DNA of 64,000 nt from Oscillospiraceae bacterium (GCA_017465665.1 JAFTVU010000017.1:29380-93379); one strand, 5' to 3'. Numbered from the stretch's first letter, positions 32,578 to 42,469 are shown. The notes: a model not told the origin generated them from the sequence alone. Numbers and translations: made by a program.

Positions 32578-33528
32578 ATGTCAAGATTTACGGATAAGCT
32601 CTGCCCTGTATGCAGGGTGCGGTTCACCGATAATTCGGATATCGTAGTCTGCCCCGAGTGCGGTACTCCCCATCACAGAGCCTGCTATGTAAAGACAGGC
32701 AGCTGTGCTGTAGGCGGATATCATGCAGAGGGCTTCGTATGGAACGGAATGCTCCCCGATGAGATGGAAAGCTCCATTCCGCGCAGCGAGCCGAAGGATA
32801 CCTACGATCCGCACAGGGCCGAGTATCCTCACGGATATAATTCAAATACAGGCAGTGACAGATTGAATATCCCCGAAATGGAAGGCATGGAGCAGATGCC
32901 TAACCAGTACTTCGAGTTTTACCGACAGATACGCAGCGTGACCGATGATGAGGAACGCGGCGCAGACGGCGTTTCGGGCAAGGAGCTGTGCCATTTCGCA
33001 GGAAAGTCGATAGTTCATTATTCGCAGGCGTTTGCGGCATTCCGCAAGGGAGTCCTCAAAGGCGGCACAAGGCAGCCTGTCAAGGTGTTCCTGAATTTCT
33101 GCGCGGGCTTTTTCATGCCGATACATCAGTTCTACCGTAGGATGGACGCGCTCGGAATTGCGCTGCTGGTGCTCTCTGCTGTGACTGCGCTGCCCGAGAT
33201 ATTACTGTACTATGACGCAGAGTATGCCTCTGTTGAATTTGCCGCATCAACAACAGCTATGCTGAACGCATTCGCTATACTGGCAAATCTCATCAATTTC
33301 GCGGCTACTATGCTGCTGTGCGTGTTCGGAGATTATATTTACTACAAATTCTGCGTCGGCAGGATAAAAAAGATACGCGCACGCTTTGACGATGGTAGAG
33401 CTGAGGGCTATTACATGGCTCTTACCGAAAGCGGAGCGCCATCGAAGCTGAGAGCGGTCATCGGCATACTTGCTGTTCTGCTGGTAGCTCAGCTTGTTGC
33501 CCGCATCCCAGGACAGCTGCTCATGTAA
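32578..33528 (+). CDS. RING-like zinc-finger membrane protein
   Basis: A 316-aa protein with an N-terminal prokaryotic RING-type zinc domain: CPVC at about 9-12, CPEC at about 27-30, HHRACY and a later Cys-Gly-His pattern (residues 9-50). A polar region follows, and then three or four transmembrane helices in the second half (about 180-205, 222-245, 250-270 and 295-315). The start is the second in-frame ATG, with AAGGAAAGG before it. Prok-RING proteins fused to membrane segments are common in clostridia and unstudied. It heads a same-strand run of glycosyltransferase genes, 34 bases upstream of the first, so it may be co-transcribed. Confidence 0.75.
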   Translation: MSRFTDKLCPVCRVRFTDNSDIVVCPECGTPHHRACYVKTGSCAVGGYHAEGFVWNGMLPDEMESSIPRSEPKDTYDPHRAEYPHGYNSNTGSDRLNIPEMEGMEQMPNQYFEFYRQIRSVTDDEERGADGVSGKELCHFAGKSIVHYSQAFAAFRKGVLKGGTRQPVKVFLNFCAGFFMPIHQFYRRMDALGIALLVLSAVTALPEILLYYDAEYASVEFAASTTAMLNAFAILANLINFAATMLLCVFGDYIYYKFCVGRIKKIRARFDDGRAEGYYMALTESGAPSKLRAVIGILAVLLVAQLVARIPGQLLM

Positions 33529-33562
33529 CGAAACTAAATAACACAAAGGACGGATAATATAA

Positions 33563-34558
33563 ATGAAGCTCATTATTCAGATACCCTGCTATAACGAGGC
33601 GGAGACCCTCGATGTTACGATCAACGATCTTCCCCGTCACATTGACGGAATAGACGAGATAGAATATCTAATTATAAATGACGGCAGTACAGATGCTACC
33701 GTGGAGCGTGCAAAGGAGCTCGGCGTACACCACATCGTAAGCTTTGTGCATAACCGTGGACTTGCAAAGGGCTTTATGGCAGGTATCGATGCTTGTTTAA
33801 GACTGGGTGCTGATATCATCGTCAACACCGATGCGGATAACCAGTACAGCGGTCACGATATCGAAAAGCTGGTGCGTCCTCTGCTGGAGGGCAAGGCGAC
33901 CATGGTAATCGGCAACCGCCGTACAGACTCTATCGAGCATTTCTCGCCCCTGAAGAAGAAGCTCCAGAAGCTAGGCAGCAGCGTTGTGCGTAAGGCGAGT
34001 GGCACGGATGTTGTGGATACCACCAGCGGCTTCCGCTCTTATACAAGAGAGGCGGCAATGCACCTTAATGTCCTTTCCGATTACACATATACCCTTGAAA
34101 CGATAATAACCGCAGGCGCTGACAGAACAAAGATCATGTCTGTGGATATCAATACAAATCCCGAGCTCAGAAAGAGCCGCCTGTTCAAGTCCATGTGGGG
34201 CTACATCAAGCGCTCCAGCGGCACTATCATACGCAACTATGTAATGAGAAAGCCGCTCAAGACCTTTCTCGGTATCGCTTCGGTATTCGTTATACTGGCT
34301 CTGGTGCTCGGTATACGCTTTATCGTATATATGTGTCTCGGTGACGGCGGCGGACATATCCAGTCCCTGGTGCTGATGGCAGTGCTGGCTATCGTTGGAA
34401 TACAGATAGGAATATTCGGTCTGGTGGCGGACGCGATCTCAGGCTGCCGCAAGGTAATGGATGAAACTCTCTTCCATGTAAAGCGTATCGAATACAACAA
34501 CACAGACTGCAGAAATTATAATGTTTGCAGCTACTCAAAAGAGGAAATCAACAAATAA
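33563..34558 (+). CDS. GT2 glycosyltransferase (polyprenyl-phosphate sugar synthase type)
   Basis: A 331-aa family 2 glycosyltransferase of the DPM1-like group, expected to load a sugar onto polyprenyl phosphate at the inner face of the membrane. The GT-A fold shows IIQIPCYNEAETL, LIINDGSTDAT, VNTDADNQYSGHD (the metal-binding DxD-like motif) and TSGFRSYTREA. Two C-terminal transmembrane helices (about 233-257 and 272-295) anchor it. The stop codon overlaps the next gene's ATG by one base (TAATG). The two downstream genes encode GT-C enzymes that use polyprenyl-linked sugars, so this enzyme probably supplies their donor. Confidence 0.88.
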   Translation: MKLIIQIPCYNEAETLDVTINDLPRHIDGIDEIEYLIINDGSTDATVERAKELGVHHIVSFVHNRGLAKGFMAGIDACLRLGADIIVNTDADNQYSGHDIEKLVRPLLEGKATMVIGNRRTDSIEHFSPLKKKLQKLGSSVVRKASGTDVVDTTSGFRSYTREAAMHLNVLSDYTYTLETIITAGADRTKIMSVDINTNPELRKSRLFKSMWGYIKRSSGTIIRNYVMRKPLKTFLGIASVFVILALVLGIRFIVYMCLGDGGGHIQSLVLMAVLAIVGIQIGIFGLVADAISGCRKVMDETLFHVKRIEYNNTDCRNYNVCSYSKEEINK

Positions 34559-36417
34559 TGAAAGAAAAGCTGGAACGATTTTATTCCACCTTTGGCGACA
34601 GAGGTGTGATGTTCATTTTGTTCGCATTCTCGGTGGTGATACATGCGCTGTTGTCGCTCAATATGGAGCTGCCTGCGGTAAACCCCGATGAGATAGGCGT
34701 TGCAAGTATCGCGGCGTTCTATGCGGGCAAGGACTGGTCTGGCCTGATGTATGCCATCGGATACTATTACGGCTATGTGCAGGCTATATTCTATCTGCCG
34801 CTGTTTCTGGTGTTCTCATCACCGTATGCATTGTATAAGGCGATGCTGGTGATGAATGGCGTGCTGATAAGCTTTATTCCCATGATAGCTTATCATCTGG
34901 CAGCAAAGATAGGAGTGCCCAAGGTCTGGCAGAAGTCCGTTATTGCGCTGTGCTGCGGATTTTATGTGACATACATAGCCCATTCCAAGTTTATCTGGAA
35001 CGAGGCTATATCAAGCCTGCTGCCGTGGGCGCTGATATGGTGCGTGTACATGGCATGGGACAGAAAGAACCGCTATTCAAAGTTTACCTTTTCTATGCTT
35101 ACGGGCTTCATCTGTGCACTGAGCTTCGGTGCTCATTCAAGGCTGATAGCTGTTGTTATCGCACTTTCGCTGACGATGCTTATCGCACGTTTCATGTTCA
35201 AGGAGAAGATACTCAATCTCCCTGCGTTCTTTATCACGATGATAATATCATTTGTGACGGAGCATTTTTTCCGTGTGATGGTGCAGACATTCGTATGGCG
35301 AGGCGAGCCCGCGGGCAATACAGTGGAGGGTGGTATAGAACGTATAGGCGGTCTGTTTGAGCAGGGCGGCTTCGGTCGATTTGTTGCAACGCTGTTCGGA
35401 CATCTGTATACTTTCTGCACTTCTACACTGGGAATCGGTACTATCGCAGTAACGGTATTTGTACTGATGTGCTTCTCCCGTCTGAGCGAATACTACACCA
35501 ACAAAAAGAGTGTGCGTATCGAAAACGGCACAAAGGTATACGAGCCTACAAAGCACCGTTTCAGTCTCAGACTGGTGGTGTTCGGCATCTACGGCTTTCT
35601 TGCCATAGGCGGATCTATGCTGCTTTCTGTACTTTATAAGTTCAATTCCTCCCAGTTCGGTGATGTAAAGGATCTTGTAATGTTCGGCAGGTATACGGAT
35701 AACGTAGCGCCGCTGGCGATATTCCTTGTGCTGGCATTTATATATATGTACGGCTTCAGTATAAAGCTGACAGCGTCCAGTGCGGCAATATACGCTTATG
35801 TGTGCTTTGGTTTCTTCACGGTCTCGTATCCGCGTGTGATGGATGCTGCAGGCTACCGCGAATCGCCTGTGCTGGGTCTGATGCCGTGGAGGATAGGCGA
35901 GGATATCGCGGAAAGCTTCACTCCGCTGAGCTTCGTTATAATGACTTCGGCGGTATTTACTCTGTTTGCTGCGCTGATAGTGTGTCTAAGCTGTACGCGA
36001 AGATTCAAGCCGCAGTTCATTTCTGTGGTATTCTGCGGAATATTCACATATACCACGCTGTTTTCGGCGTTTGATTATCTGCCGATGAGAGCAGAGGAAA
36101 ATCTCGAAAAAACGGCTCCGATCAAGGAGATATGCGAGTTTCTTTATAACGATCCTGAATCGCCGCAGATAATTGCTTATCAGACCAATACGCGCACTGC
36201 CGCACTGGTGCAGTTCCTTAATCCCAGAACGGAGGTCAGCCTGATACGAAAGGCGAAGAATCTTCCCGAAAACGGACTTGTTATTCTGGAGAACGGCACG
36301 GAGATACCCTATAGTCCCGATGAATATGATGTGGTTGGAACTACCGCTGATTTCACGGTGCTGGCCTGCGGTCAGTATGCGAGGGACTATATCAAATATA
36401 AGAACACGGCGGGCTGA
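34558..36417 (+). CDS. GT-C membrane glycosyltransferase (GT39-like), first copy
   Basis: A 619-aa multispanning protein with about 11-12 hydrophobic helices, typical of dolichol/polyprenyl-phosphate-sugar-dependent transferases. The first outer loop carries the catalytic acidic motif NPDEIGVASIA, followed by a conserved YYYGYVQAIFYLPLF. A soluble C-terminal tail faces outside. The start overlaps the stop of the GT2 gene. The next gene is a diverged paralog with the same loop pattern. It could glycosylate a secreted polymer or protein; the acceptor is unknown. Confidence 0.8.
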   Translation: MKEKLERFYSTFGDRGVMFILFAFSVVIHALLSLNMELPAVNPDEIGVASIAAFYAGKDWSGLMYAIGYYYGYVQAIFYLPLFLVFSSPYALYKAMLVMNGVLISFIPMIAYHLAAKIGVPKVWQKSVIALCCGFYVTYIAHSKFIWNEAISSLLPWALIWCVYMAWDRKNRYSKFTFSMLTGFICALSFGAHSRLIAVVIALSLTMLIARFMFKEKILNLPAFFITMIISFVTEHFFRVMVQTFVWRGEPAGNTVEGGIERIGGLFEQGGFGRFVATLFGHLYTFCTSTLGIGTIAVTVFVLMCFSRLSEYYTNKKSVRIENGTKVYEPTKHRFSLRLVVFGIYGFLAIGGSMLLSVLYKFNSSQFGDVKDLVMFGRYTDNVAPLAIFLVLAFIYMYGFSIKLTASSAAIYAYVCFGFFTVSYPRVMDAAGYRESPVLGLMPWRIGEDIAESFTPLSFVIMTSAVFTLFAALIVCLSCTRRFKPQFISVVFCGIFTYTTLFSAFDYLPMRAEENLEKTAPIKEICEFLYNDPESPQIIAYQTNTRTAALVQFLNPRTEVSLIRKAKNLPENGLVILENGTEIPYSPDEYDVVGTTADFTVLACGQYARDYIKYKNTAG

Positions 36418-36441
36418 TAACAGGTTGTCGGGAGGGATTAT

Positions 36442-38718
36442 ATGAAAGATACCAATACAAAAACAAGCTTTTTAAAAACGGATGCATTCGTGATGATATG
36501 TATGTATTTTGCAGTGCTGCTGATACATGTGCTTATGTCTGTGTGTGTTACGATATTCAATCTCACGCCCGATGAGTACAGTGTTACGGCGATCGCGGCA
36601 TATCTGAACGGGTACGATTGGTCGTCCACCGTATCCACAGGCGGCTATTACGGATATTTTCAGGGGCTTTTCTACACACCTGTATTTCTGCTGACAGATG
36701 ATCCGTATATTCAGTACAAGCTGATGATAGGAATAAACAGCGTATTTATGAGCTTTGCGCCTGTGATAATATACTATCTCAGCCGCAGGGTATTCGATAT
36801 CGGCAAGGCGCCTGCGATACTTTTCTCTGCAATATGCGGTCTGTATCCCTGCTATATGCTGCTGACAAAGTATACATGGAACGAGACCCTTTGCAATATC
36901 ATGCCATGGGTATTCCTGCTTATAATGTACAAGGCTATGGAGTGTAATTCTGCTGTGAAAAAGCAGATATTATCAGTTCTTGGCGGACTTACGCTGGTAG
37001 CAGGCTATGCCACACACGGACGTATGCTGGCGCTGCTGGCAGGCGGTATAGTAACCGTTCTGCTGGTATTCTTCCTCATGAAAAAGAAGATATTTGCTTT
37101 TACCGGCTTTTTTGCAAGTATAGCGGTGGGCTTTGTAGGCGATACCCTGCTGAAGGATTTCTTCCAGGATAAGCTCTGGCTGGTAAACCAGCTTGATAAA
37201 ACTCCCACTAATACCATTGAAAAAATGCTTTCCCGTATCTTTGAGATGGACGGAGAGACTATCGCTAACTTTTTCCGTGCGCTGATAGGACATTTCTTCT
37301 ATTTCATCTCCTCCACATGGGGCTTCGGCGCGATCTGCGTTATACTGATAATTTCTGCTATCGTGATGTATTTCAAGAGAAACGCACAGATAAAGAAGAC
37401 GCCCGAAAAGGAGCTTACTGCGTATATAGCGGATAACGAGGCTATACTTTCGATATTTGCTTTCCTTGTGATGGGAGCTGTGTTTGTTGTCAGCGTAGCG
37501 TTCAAGGCTACTTCCACAGTCCTTGACGAAAGAATGGATACGCTCATCTACGGAAGATATACCGAAGTGTTCTATCCTATCGCTATATACACTGCGTTTC
37601 TGCTTATCTATCGCTGCAAGCTGACTACGGCGCATACGTTCGGTGCACTGGCCTTTGCGGCGGTCATCAATATTCTCACAAACCTGTTCGTTGCACCTAA
37701 GGTGGTAGCTGGTGAGCGCATGGTATCCGCAATGATAATGGGTATCGCGCCCATGCGTTACGGCGAGGCCATCAAGGATCTGCCCACGGATCAGACTTTC
37801 CTGAAGCTCATCATCACAAATATGTCCATGCTTTTCATTTTTGTGATAATCCAGCTTATACTGAAAGACCGCAGCAAGCTGTACCGCTTTTTCTGCTTCC
37901 CTCTGGCGGCACTGCTGCTGTATACCAATATCTACGGCTACACTAATTATACCGTACCTCAGGCAAAAAATGCCGCGGTGGGTGCGAGATATATGGACGA
38001 GGCGCTTTCTATGATGGATGGCGCGGCTGATTCGGTGGTATGCTATGCGATCGCAAAGGAGCGTTATGTAAAGGCGCAGTTCCTTTATCCTGAGCTTGAA
38101 TTTATTCTGGCGAGCAACCTTTCCGCCATCAATAAGCTGGAGGAGCGTCCGCACTTTATCGTGGCTGACAGAGAGGATAATCTTCAGCTCTGGGCGGAGG
38201 ATGTGTATCTTGTCGGCAGTATCAATAACAACACACATCTTTATGCTTGTACAGCAGAGGCGTGTGAATGGGCGGTAGCTCATGGATATGAGCTTTCCGA
38301 TAACGGAGAGGCATATTACAGCGGAGCAGTTATACCTGCAACCTCTGCTGTGACAAGAGACGGCGATGCGGCTGTAATGCCTGATAATTCCGCTGTATAT
38401 ACGAATTATTTCACTGTATTCAGGGGCGGCAAGTATTACTTCACCTGCATGGGCGATAACATTGATGATGAGGATATCACCATCACGCTTACATCGGAAA
38501 AGGGAAGCGTTGAGCTTCATCCTAGCGATGTGAAGCGTTCTGAGGGTATGCTCGTGATCGAGCTGACGACCGAAGAAAAGCTGGCGAATGTCAGACTAAA
38601 GCTCTCCAACAATACGGATGAAGAGGTTCGCCTGGACAGCATGACGATATCAAGAGCAGAGGGCTCGGCGGCTTACTCGGTTGCAAAGGGTGTAGAATAT
38701 AATAAGCCCATAGTCTGA
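36442..38718 (+). CDS. GT-C membrane glycosyltransferase, second copy with extra C-terminal domain
   Basis: A 758-aa paralog of the preceding gene. It shares TPDEYSVTAIAAYLNG and YYGYFQGLFYTPVF in the first loop, and about 11 transmembrane segments up to about residue 500. It has an additional extracellular beta-rich domain (about 640-758, from TNYFTVFRGGKYYFTC onward) that resembles a carbohydrate-binding or Ig-like module and is absent from the first copy. It follows 24 bases after the first copy with GGGAGG as ribosome-binding site. The two copies probably act on the same polymer at different steps. Confidence 0.8.
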   Translation: MKDTNTKTSFLKTDAFVMICMYFAVLLIHVLMSVCVTIFNLTPDEYSVTAIAAYLNGYDWSSTVSTGGYYGYFQGLFYTPVFLLTDDPYIQYKLMIGINSVFMSFAPVIIYYLSRRVFDIGKAPAILFSAICGLYPCYMLLTKYTWNETLCNIMPWVFLLIMYKAMECNSAVKKQILSVLGGLTLVAGYATHGRMLALLAGGIVTVLLVFFLMKKKIFAFTGFFASIAVGFVGDTLLKDFFQDKLWLVNQLDKTPTNTIEKMLSRIFEMDGETIANFFRALIGHFFYFISSTWGFGAICVILIISAIVMYFKRNAQIKKTPEKELTAYIADNEAILSIFAFLVMGAVFVVSVAFKATSTVLDERMDTLIYGRYTEVFYPIAIYTAFLLIYRCKLTTAHTFGALAFAAVINILTNLFVAPKVVAGERMVSAMIMGIAPMRYGEAIKDLPTDQTFLKLIITNMSMLFIFVIIQLILKDRSKLYRFFCFPLAALLLYTNIYGYTNYTVPQAKNAAVGARYMDEALSMMDGAADSVVCYAIAKERYVKAQFLYPELEFILASNLSAINKLEERPHFIVADREDNLQLWAEDVYLVGSINNNTHLYACTAEACEWAVAHGYELSDNGEAYYSGAVIPATSAVTRDGDAAVMPDNSAVYTNYFTVFRGGKYYFTCMGDNIDDEDITITLTSEKGSVELHPSDVKRSEGMLVIELTTEEKLANVRLKLSNNTDEEVRLDSMTISRAEGSAAYSVAKGVEYNKPIV

Positions 38719-38730
38719 CAGGAGGACAGT

Positions 38731-40095
38731 ATGCCCGTCATAAATAAAACAGAAAAGCGCTTTTCTCCTGCACAGACGCTGGTGGTAGGCTTTCTGCTCA
38801 TCATTGCTGTGGGCACACTGCTGCTGTGTCTGCCGTTTGCTGCGAGCACGGGAAATGCCACACCGTTGTTTGATTGCCTGTACACGGCTACTTCGGCTAC
38901 CTGTGTTATTGGTCTTACGGCGGTGGATACCCTCAGTCACTGGAGCGTATTTGGTCAGATAGTCATTGCTCTTCTTATACAGATAGGCGGACTTGGCTTC
39001 GTGACGATCATAACCTTTTTCAATATCGCGGCAGGAAAGAAGCTGGGCTACCGCACCATGGCGAATGCTGCGGATGGTCTGACCGAGAGCAATTTCGAGG
39101 GCGGACGCAATATCTTTATAAGTATAATGAAATATTCGCTCATCTTCGAGCTGTGCGGAGCATTATTGCTGTCTGTCAGATTCGTTCCCAAGTACGGCGC
39201 TTATGGCATCTGGGTTAGTATATTCACAAGCATATCTGCTTTCTGCAACGCAGGCTTTGATCTTACGAGCACTGATGGTGCGGGTAGTCTGATAGGCTTC
39301 AATGACGAGCCGTTGGTGCTGTTTACAGTAGCGCTGCTTGCTATCGTTGGCGGTCTTGGCTTTGTGGTGTGGGAGAATTTCATCAACATCCGCAAGGTAA
39401 AAAAGCTTAGCCTGCATACAAGAGTAGTGCTGGTAATGACAGCGATACTGCTTGCGGGAGGAACGCTGTTCTTTCTGCTTTCGGAATGGAGCAATCCTGC
39501 CACTATCGGAGATATGGGCTTCGGGCAGAAGCTGATGAATGCATTCTTTTGCAGCACTACCGCAAGAAGCGTTGGATTTAACAGCGTCCCCGTTTCGGAG
39601 ATGACGGATTTCTCGCTTCTCGGAACGATACTGCTGATGTTCATAGGCCCTGCGCCTGCATCCACAGGCGGCGGTATCAAGGTCACGACGATCATGGTGA
39701 TGGTAATGACAGTGGTATCCTACATACAGGGTAAGAATGATGTGGAGATATTCCACCACAAGATAGATAAGCAGATAGTATACCGTACATTGGTCGTAAC
39801 AGTACTGTGTATGACTGCGGTGTCCTTGTGCTTTACGGGATTGTATTGTACAATGCCCGATCTCAGCGATGCGCCTGACGCGCTCAGCTGCCTGTTTGAC
39901 GCTGTTGCGGTGTTCTCTACGGCAGGACTTACAACAGGCGCGGCGGGTTTTGCTGGATATGCAGGAAAATGCTTGCTGCTTGTAACTATGTTCGCGGGAA
40001 GAGTCGGACCTGTTTCGCTCATAATGTCGCTGACGATGAATACCACCAAGCGTAAAAATGTCGTTGTACCCGACGGACAGATTTTTATCGGATAA
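38731..40095 (+). CDS. TrkH/KtrB-type potassium channel subunit
   Basis: A 454-aa membrane subunit of a Trk/Ktr potassium uptake system. It has the four M1-P-M2 repeats with selectivity-filter segments: SATCVIGLTAVD, AFCNAGFDL, TTARSVGFNSV and FSTAGLTTGAAGFAG. PASTGGGIKVTT is the conserved loop after the third repeat. The gating subunit (TrkA/KtrA) gene that usually follows is missing here, so it must be encoded elsewhere. An AGGAGG site precedes the ATG, 12 bases after the GT-C gene. Confidence 0.92.
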   Translation: MPVINKTEKRFSPAQTLVVGFLLIIAVGTLLLCLPFAASTGNATPLFDCLYTATSATCVIGLTAVDTLSHWSVFGQIVIALLIQIGGLGFVTIITFFNIAAGKKLGYRTMANAADGLTESNFEGGRNIFISIMKYSLIFELCGALLLSVRFVPKYGAYGIWVSIFTSISAFCNAGFDLTSTDGAGSLIGFNDEPLVLFTVALLAIVGGLGFVVWENFINIRKVKKLSLHTRVVLVMTAILLAGGTLFFLLSEWSNPATIGDMGFGQKLMNAFFCSTTARSVGFNSVPVSEMTDFSLLGTILLMFIGPAPASTGGGIKVTTIMVMVMTVVSYIQGKNDVEIFHHKIDKQIVYRTLVVTVLCMTAVSLCFTGLYCTMPDLSDAPDALSCLFDAVAVFSTAGLTTGAAGFAGYAGKCLLLVTMFAGRVGPVSLIMSLTMNTTKRKNVVVPDGQIFIG

Positions 40096-40119
40096 AACAC
40101 CTACAGAAAGGATCAATAT

Positions 40120-40833
40120 ATGGAAAACCTCGAAACCTTTGCACTTGGAAAGCTTACTATGTATGTATCGGACGATCACCGCTTCGGCACGGATGCATTT
40201 CTGCTTGCTTATTATGCGAATGTGCGTCCCGACAGCGTAGTGTGCGATCTGTGCACGGGCTGCGGAATAATTCCGCTCATCTTCTGCAAGAACGTAATGC
40301 CGCACCTTGTTTATGCGGTGGATATTCAGGAGGAGGCTATCATGCTTCTGCGCCGTTCTGTGGAGAAGAATCATCTGGAGAACGTTGTACAGCCTGTGCT
40401 GACAGATCTCAGAACACTTTCGCAGGATGTTCTTGCTTTTGAATCTGTGGATATAGTTACAGCAAATCCCCCTTATATGACCAGCGGCAGCGGATTTGAG
40501 AAGCTTTCAAGGCCTCAGGCTATTGCAAGACATGAGCTGATGTGTACTGTTGACGATGTCTGCAAGGCGGCAGGCAAGCTGCTGAAATACGGTGGTCTGT
40601 TGAAGATGTGCCACCGTCCCGAGCGACTTTCGGATGTTATCAACGCCATGCGCGAAAATAAGATAGAGCCAAAGAGCATAACATTCGTACATAACAGTAT
40701 CCTTGACAGACCCTGGCTGTTCCTTATCACAGGAAAGAAAGGCGCAAAGTCAGGCATGGTAGTGGAAAAGCCCATGATACTGCGTAATGATGATAAGTCC
40801 TACACAGAGGAGTATTCAAGATTATATGAGTGA
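40120..40833 (+). CDS. tRNA1(Val) N6-adenine methyltransferase-like (YfiC/YabB)
   Basis: A 237-aa S-adenosylmethionine-dependent N6-adenine methyltransferase. It shows DDHRFGTDAFLLA, the SAM site VCDLCTGCGIIPLIF, and the catalytic NPPY (about residue 118) followed by MTSGSG. Family members modify an adenine in tRNA. It overlaps rsmI by eight bases (ATGAGTGA), the same pairing seen in Bacillus (yabB with yabC). The length matches the family. The exact tRNA target is inferred. Confidence 0.9.
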   Translation: MENLETFALGKLTMYVSDDHRFGTDAFLLAYYANVRPDSVVCDLCTGCGIIPLIFCKNVMPHLVYAVDIQEEAIMLLRRSVEKNHLENVVQPVLTDLRTLSQDVLAFESVDIVTANPPYMTSGSGFEKLSRPQAIARHELMCTVDDVCKAAGKLLKYGGLLKMCHRPERLSDVINAMRENKIEPKSITFVHNSILDRPWLFLITGKKGAKSGMVVEKPMILRNDDKSYTEEYSRLYE

Positions 40834-41662
40834 TACAGGAAAGCTGTATGTGGTGGGCACGCCGATAGGTAATCTCTCGGATTTCAGTCCGCGTGGTATA
40901 GAAACGCTGGAGAGTGTGGATTATATCGCCGCGGAGGATACAAGAGTATCGCTGAGGCTGCTGACGCATTTCGGTATAAAAAAGCCCATGCTGAGCTATT
41001 ACAAGCCGCATGAGGCAGAAAAGAGCGCAAAGATACTGGAGCTGCTTGCCGATGGCAACAATGTCGCTCTTGTTTCGGATGCGGGTATGCCATGCATTTC
41101 CGATCCCGGTGTATATCTGGTGCAGAAGTGCTATGAAACAGGTATCGCGGTGGAGGTCATACCGTCCTGCAATGCGGCGGTGGCGGCTGTGGCGATAAGC
41201 GGAATAGATACCATGCGCTTTGCGTTTGAGGGATTTCTCCCTGTGAATAAAAAGGAACGCTCCGAGCGTCTGGCGGAGATAAGATCACTTCCGCATACGC
41301 TGATATTCTATGAAGCCCCTCATAAGCTGAGGAAAACTCTTGAGGATATGGCGGAGGCTTTCGGTGGCGACAGATCCTGTGCTCTGTGCCGCGAGCTTAC
41401 TAAGATACATGAGGAAGTCATACGCGGTACGCTTTCAGAGCTGTGCGACTATTACAAGGAGCTTGACCCACGCGGCGAATATGTCGTCGTTGTGGAGGGA
41501 GCGAAGCCCTGTGAAGCACAGGAGTTTACGCTTGAGCAGGCTGCCGAGCTTGCACGTCAGCTTGCGGCAGGCGGAGAGAAGCTCTCCGATGCCTGCAAGA
41601 AAGCGGCAAAGCAGACGGGTTTCTCAAAGCAGGAGATATACAAGCTGGCACTGGAGGAATGA
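40826..41662 (+). CDS. rsmI: 16S rRNA 2'-O-methyltransferase RsmI
   Basis: A 278-aa enzyme that methylates C1402 of 16S rRNA. The N-terminal signature is LYVVGTPIGNLSD, followed by AAEDTRVSLRLL, VSDAGMPCISDPG and SCNAAVAAVAISG, then FYEAPHKLRKTL and RELTKIHEE. The start is the ATG inside the end of the methyltransferase gene; the longer frame upstream has no ribosome-binding site. It is followed directly by a lipoprotein gene whose ribosome-binding site lies in its last codons. Confidence 0.96.
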   Translation: MSDTGKLYVVGTPIGNLSDFSPRGIETLESVDYIAAEDTRVSLRLLTHFGIKKPMLSYYKPHEAEKSAKILELLADGNNVALVSDAGMPCISDPGVYLVQKCYETGIAVEVIPSCNAAVAAVAISGIDTMRFAFEGFLPVNKKERSERLAEIRSLPHTLIFYEAPHKLRKTLEDMAEAFGGDRSCALCRELTKIHEEVIRGTLSELCDYYKELDPRGEYVVVVEGAKPCEAQEFTLEQAAELARQLAAGGEKLSDACKKAAKQTGFSKQEIYKLALEE

Positions 41663-41664
41663 CT

Positions 41665-42258
41665 ATGAAAAAGATGTTTTGTGGTTTGCTGGCGGCCGTT
41701 ACTTTGCTGACAGGGTGTTCAGCGAAATCATCACCCGAAGGAAGCTTATTGGGACGTGGCGAAAGCTACACACGCGGCGCGGTCTCCTTTAGCACAGAGC
41801 TGTATGTGAGCGAGAATCTTCGCAGCACCCATATAAGTGACAAGGCTTATGATGGCAGCTTCGCAGTTTACTGTGAGGAATATGCTGCCGAGGATATCCC
41901 GTCCTTTCAGGAGCAGTATCAGGGACTTATAAACAACTACATGGATTTTGACGGCTATCAGGAGGGCTGGACGGCGGACTACACGCTGGAGGAGAAGACC
42001 GTGATGATAGACGGGCAAGAAGCTGAGGCAATGACGCTTGTTATCGAAGTTTATCGTCCTGAGTACGGACGTTCATGGTATTTCGCGGAGGAGGCACGTT
42101 TGTTCATCGACAGTGAGTTCTACGCAGTGCAGTATATCTACGATACCATGCGTGACGATCTTGCCTATACCTATGACCCTGAGCGTGACGATACCGATAT
42201 CGAAGAGATAAAACAGCGCGCATTGACCATGTACGATTGGATAACAATAAACGAATAA
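41665..42258 (+). CDS. Lipoprotein of unknown function
   Basis: A 197-aa protein with signal peptide and lipobox (LLTGC, Cys17 or 18). The mature part is a beta-rich domain with several aromatic residues (YQEGWTADYTLEEK, YGRSWYFAEEARLF), of a shape similar to PsbP/LpqN-like small lipoproteins, but no family is certain. GGAGG stands seven bases before the chosen ATG; an ATG two codons earlier overlaps the rsmI stop but is too close to the GGAGG. It is probably translated together with rsmI. Confidence 0.75.
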   Translation: MKKMFCGLLAAVTLLTGCSAKSSPEGSLLGRGESYTRGAVSFSTELYVSENLRSTHISDKAYDGSFAVYCEEYAAEDIPSFQEQYQGLINNYMDFDGYQEGWTADYTLEEKTVMIDGQEAEAMTLVIEVYRPEYGRSWYFAEEARLFIDSEFYAVQYIYDTMRDDLAYTYDPERDDTDIEEIKQRALTMYDWITINE

Positions 42259-42290
42259 ACACAAATTCAAACATGAAAGGAAGTATACCT

Positions 42291-42449
42291 ATGAACGAAA
42301 AGAACAACCAGTTTGTAAAGACTCTGCTGCCCATTATCGGTGCAGTTCTGGTGGTTGCGGGCGCTATTGCCTACATCTGCCTCAAGCTCGCAGACGAGCT
42401 GAAGTACAAGGAGAAGTGGAAGGATTACGACGAGTGCGGATGGCACTGA
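42291..42449 (+). CDS. 52-aa single-span membrane protein
   Basis: A short protein: a polar start (MNEKNNQFVK), one transmembrane helix (about residues 11-31, LLPIIGAVLVVAGAIAYICL) and a charged tail ending in CGWH. GGAAG lies ten bases before the ATG; an in-frame ATG six codons earlier is possible. It lies 32 bases after the lipoprotein gene and before a terminator, so it is the last gene of that transcript. No family is recognised. Confidence 0.65.
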   Translation: MNEKNNQFVKTLLPIIGAVLVVAGAIAYICLKLADELKYKEKWKDYDECGWH

Positions 42450-42469
42450 GCTGATCTTGAAACAATATT

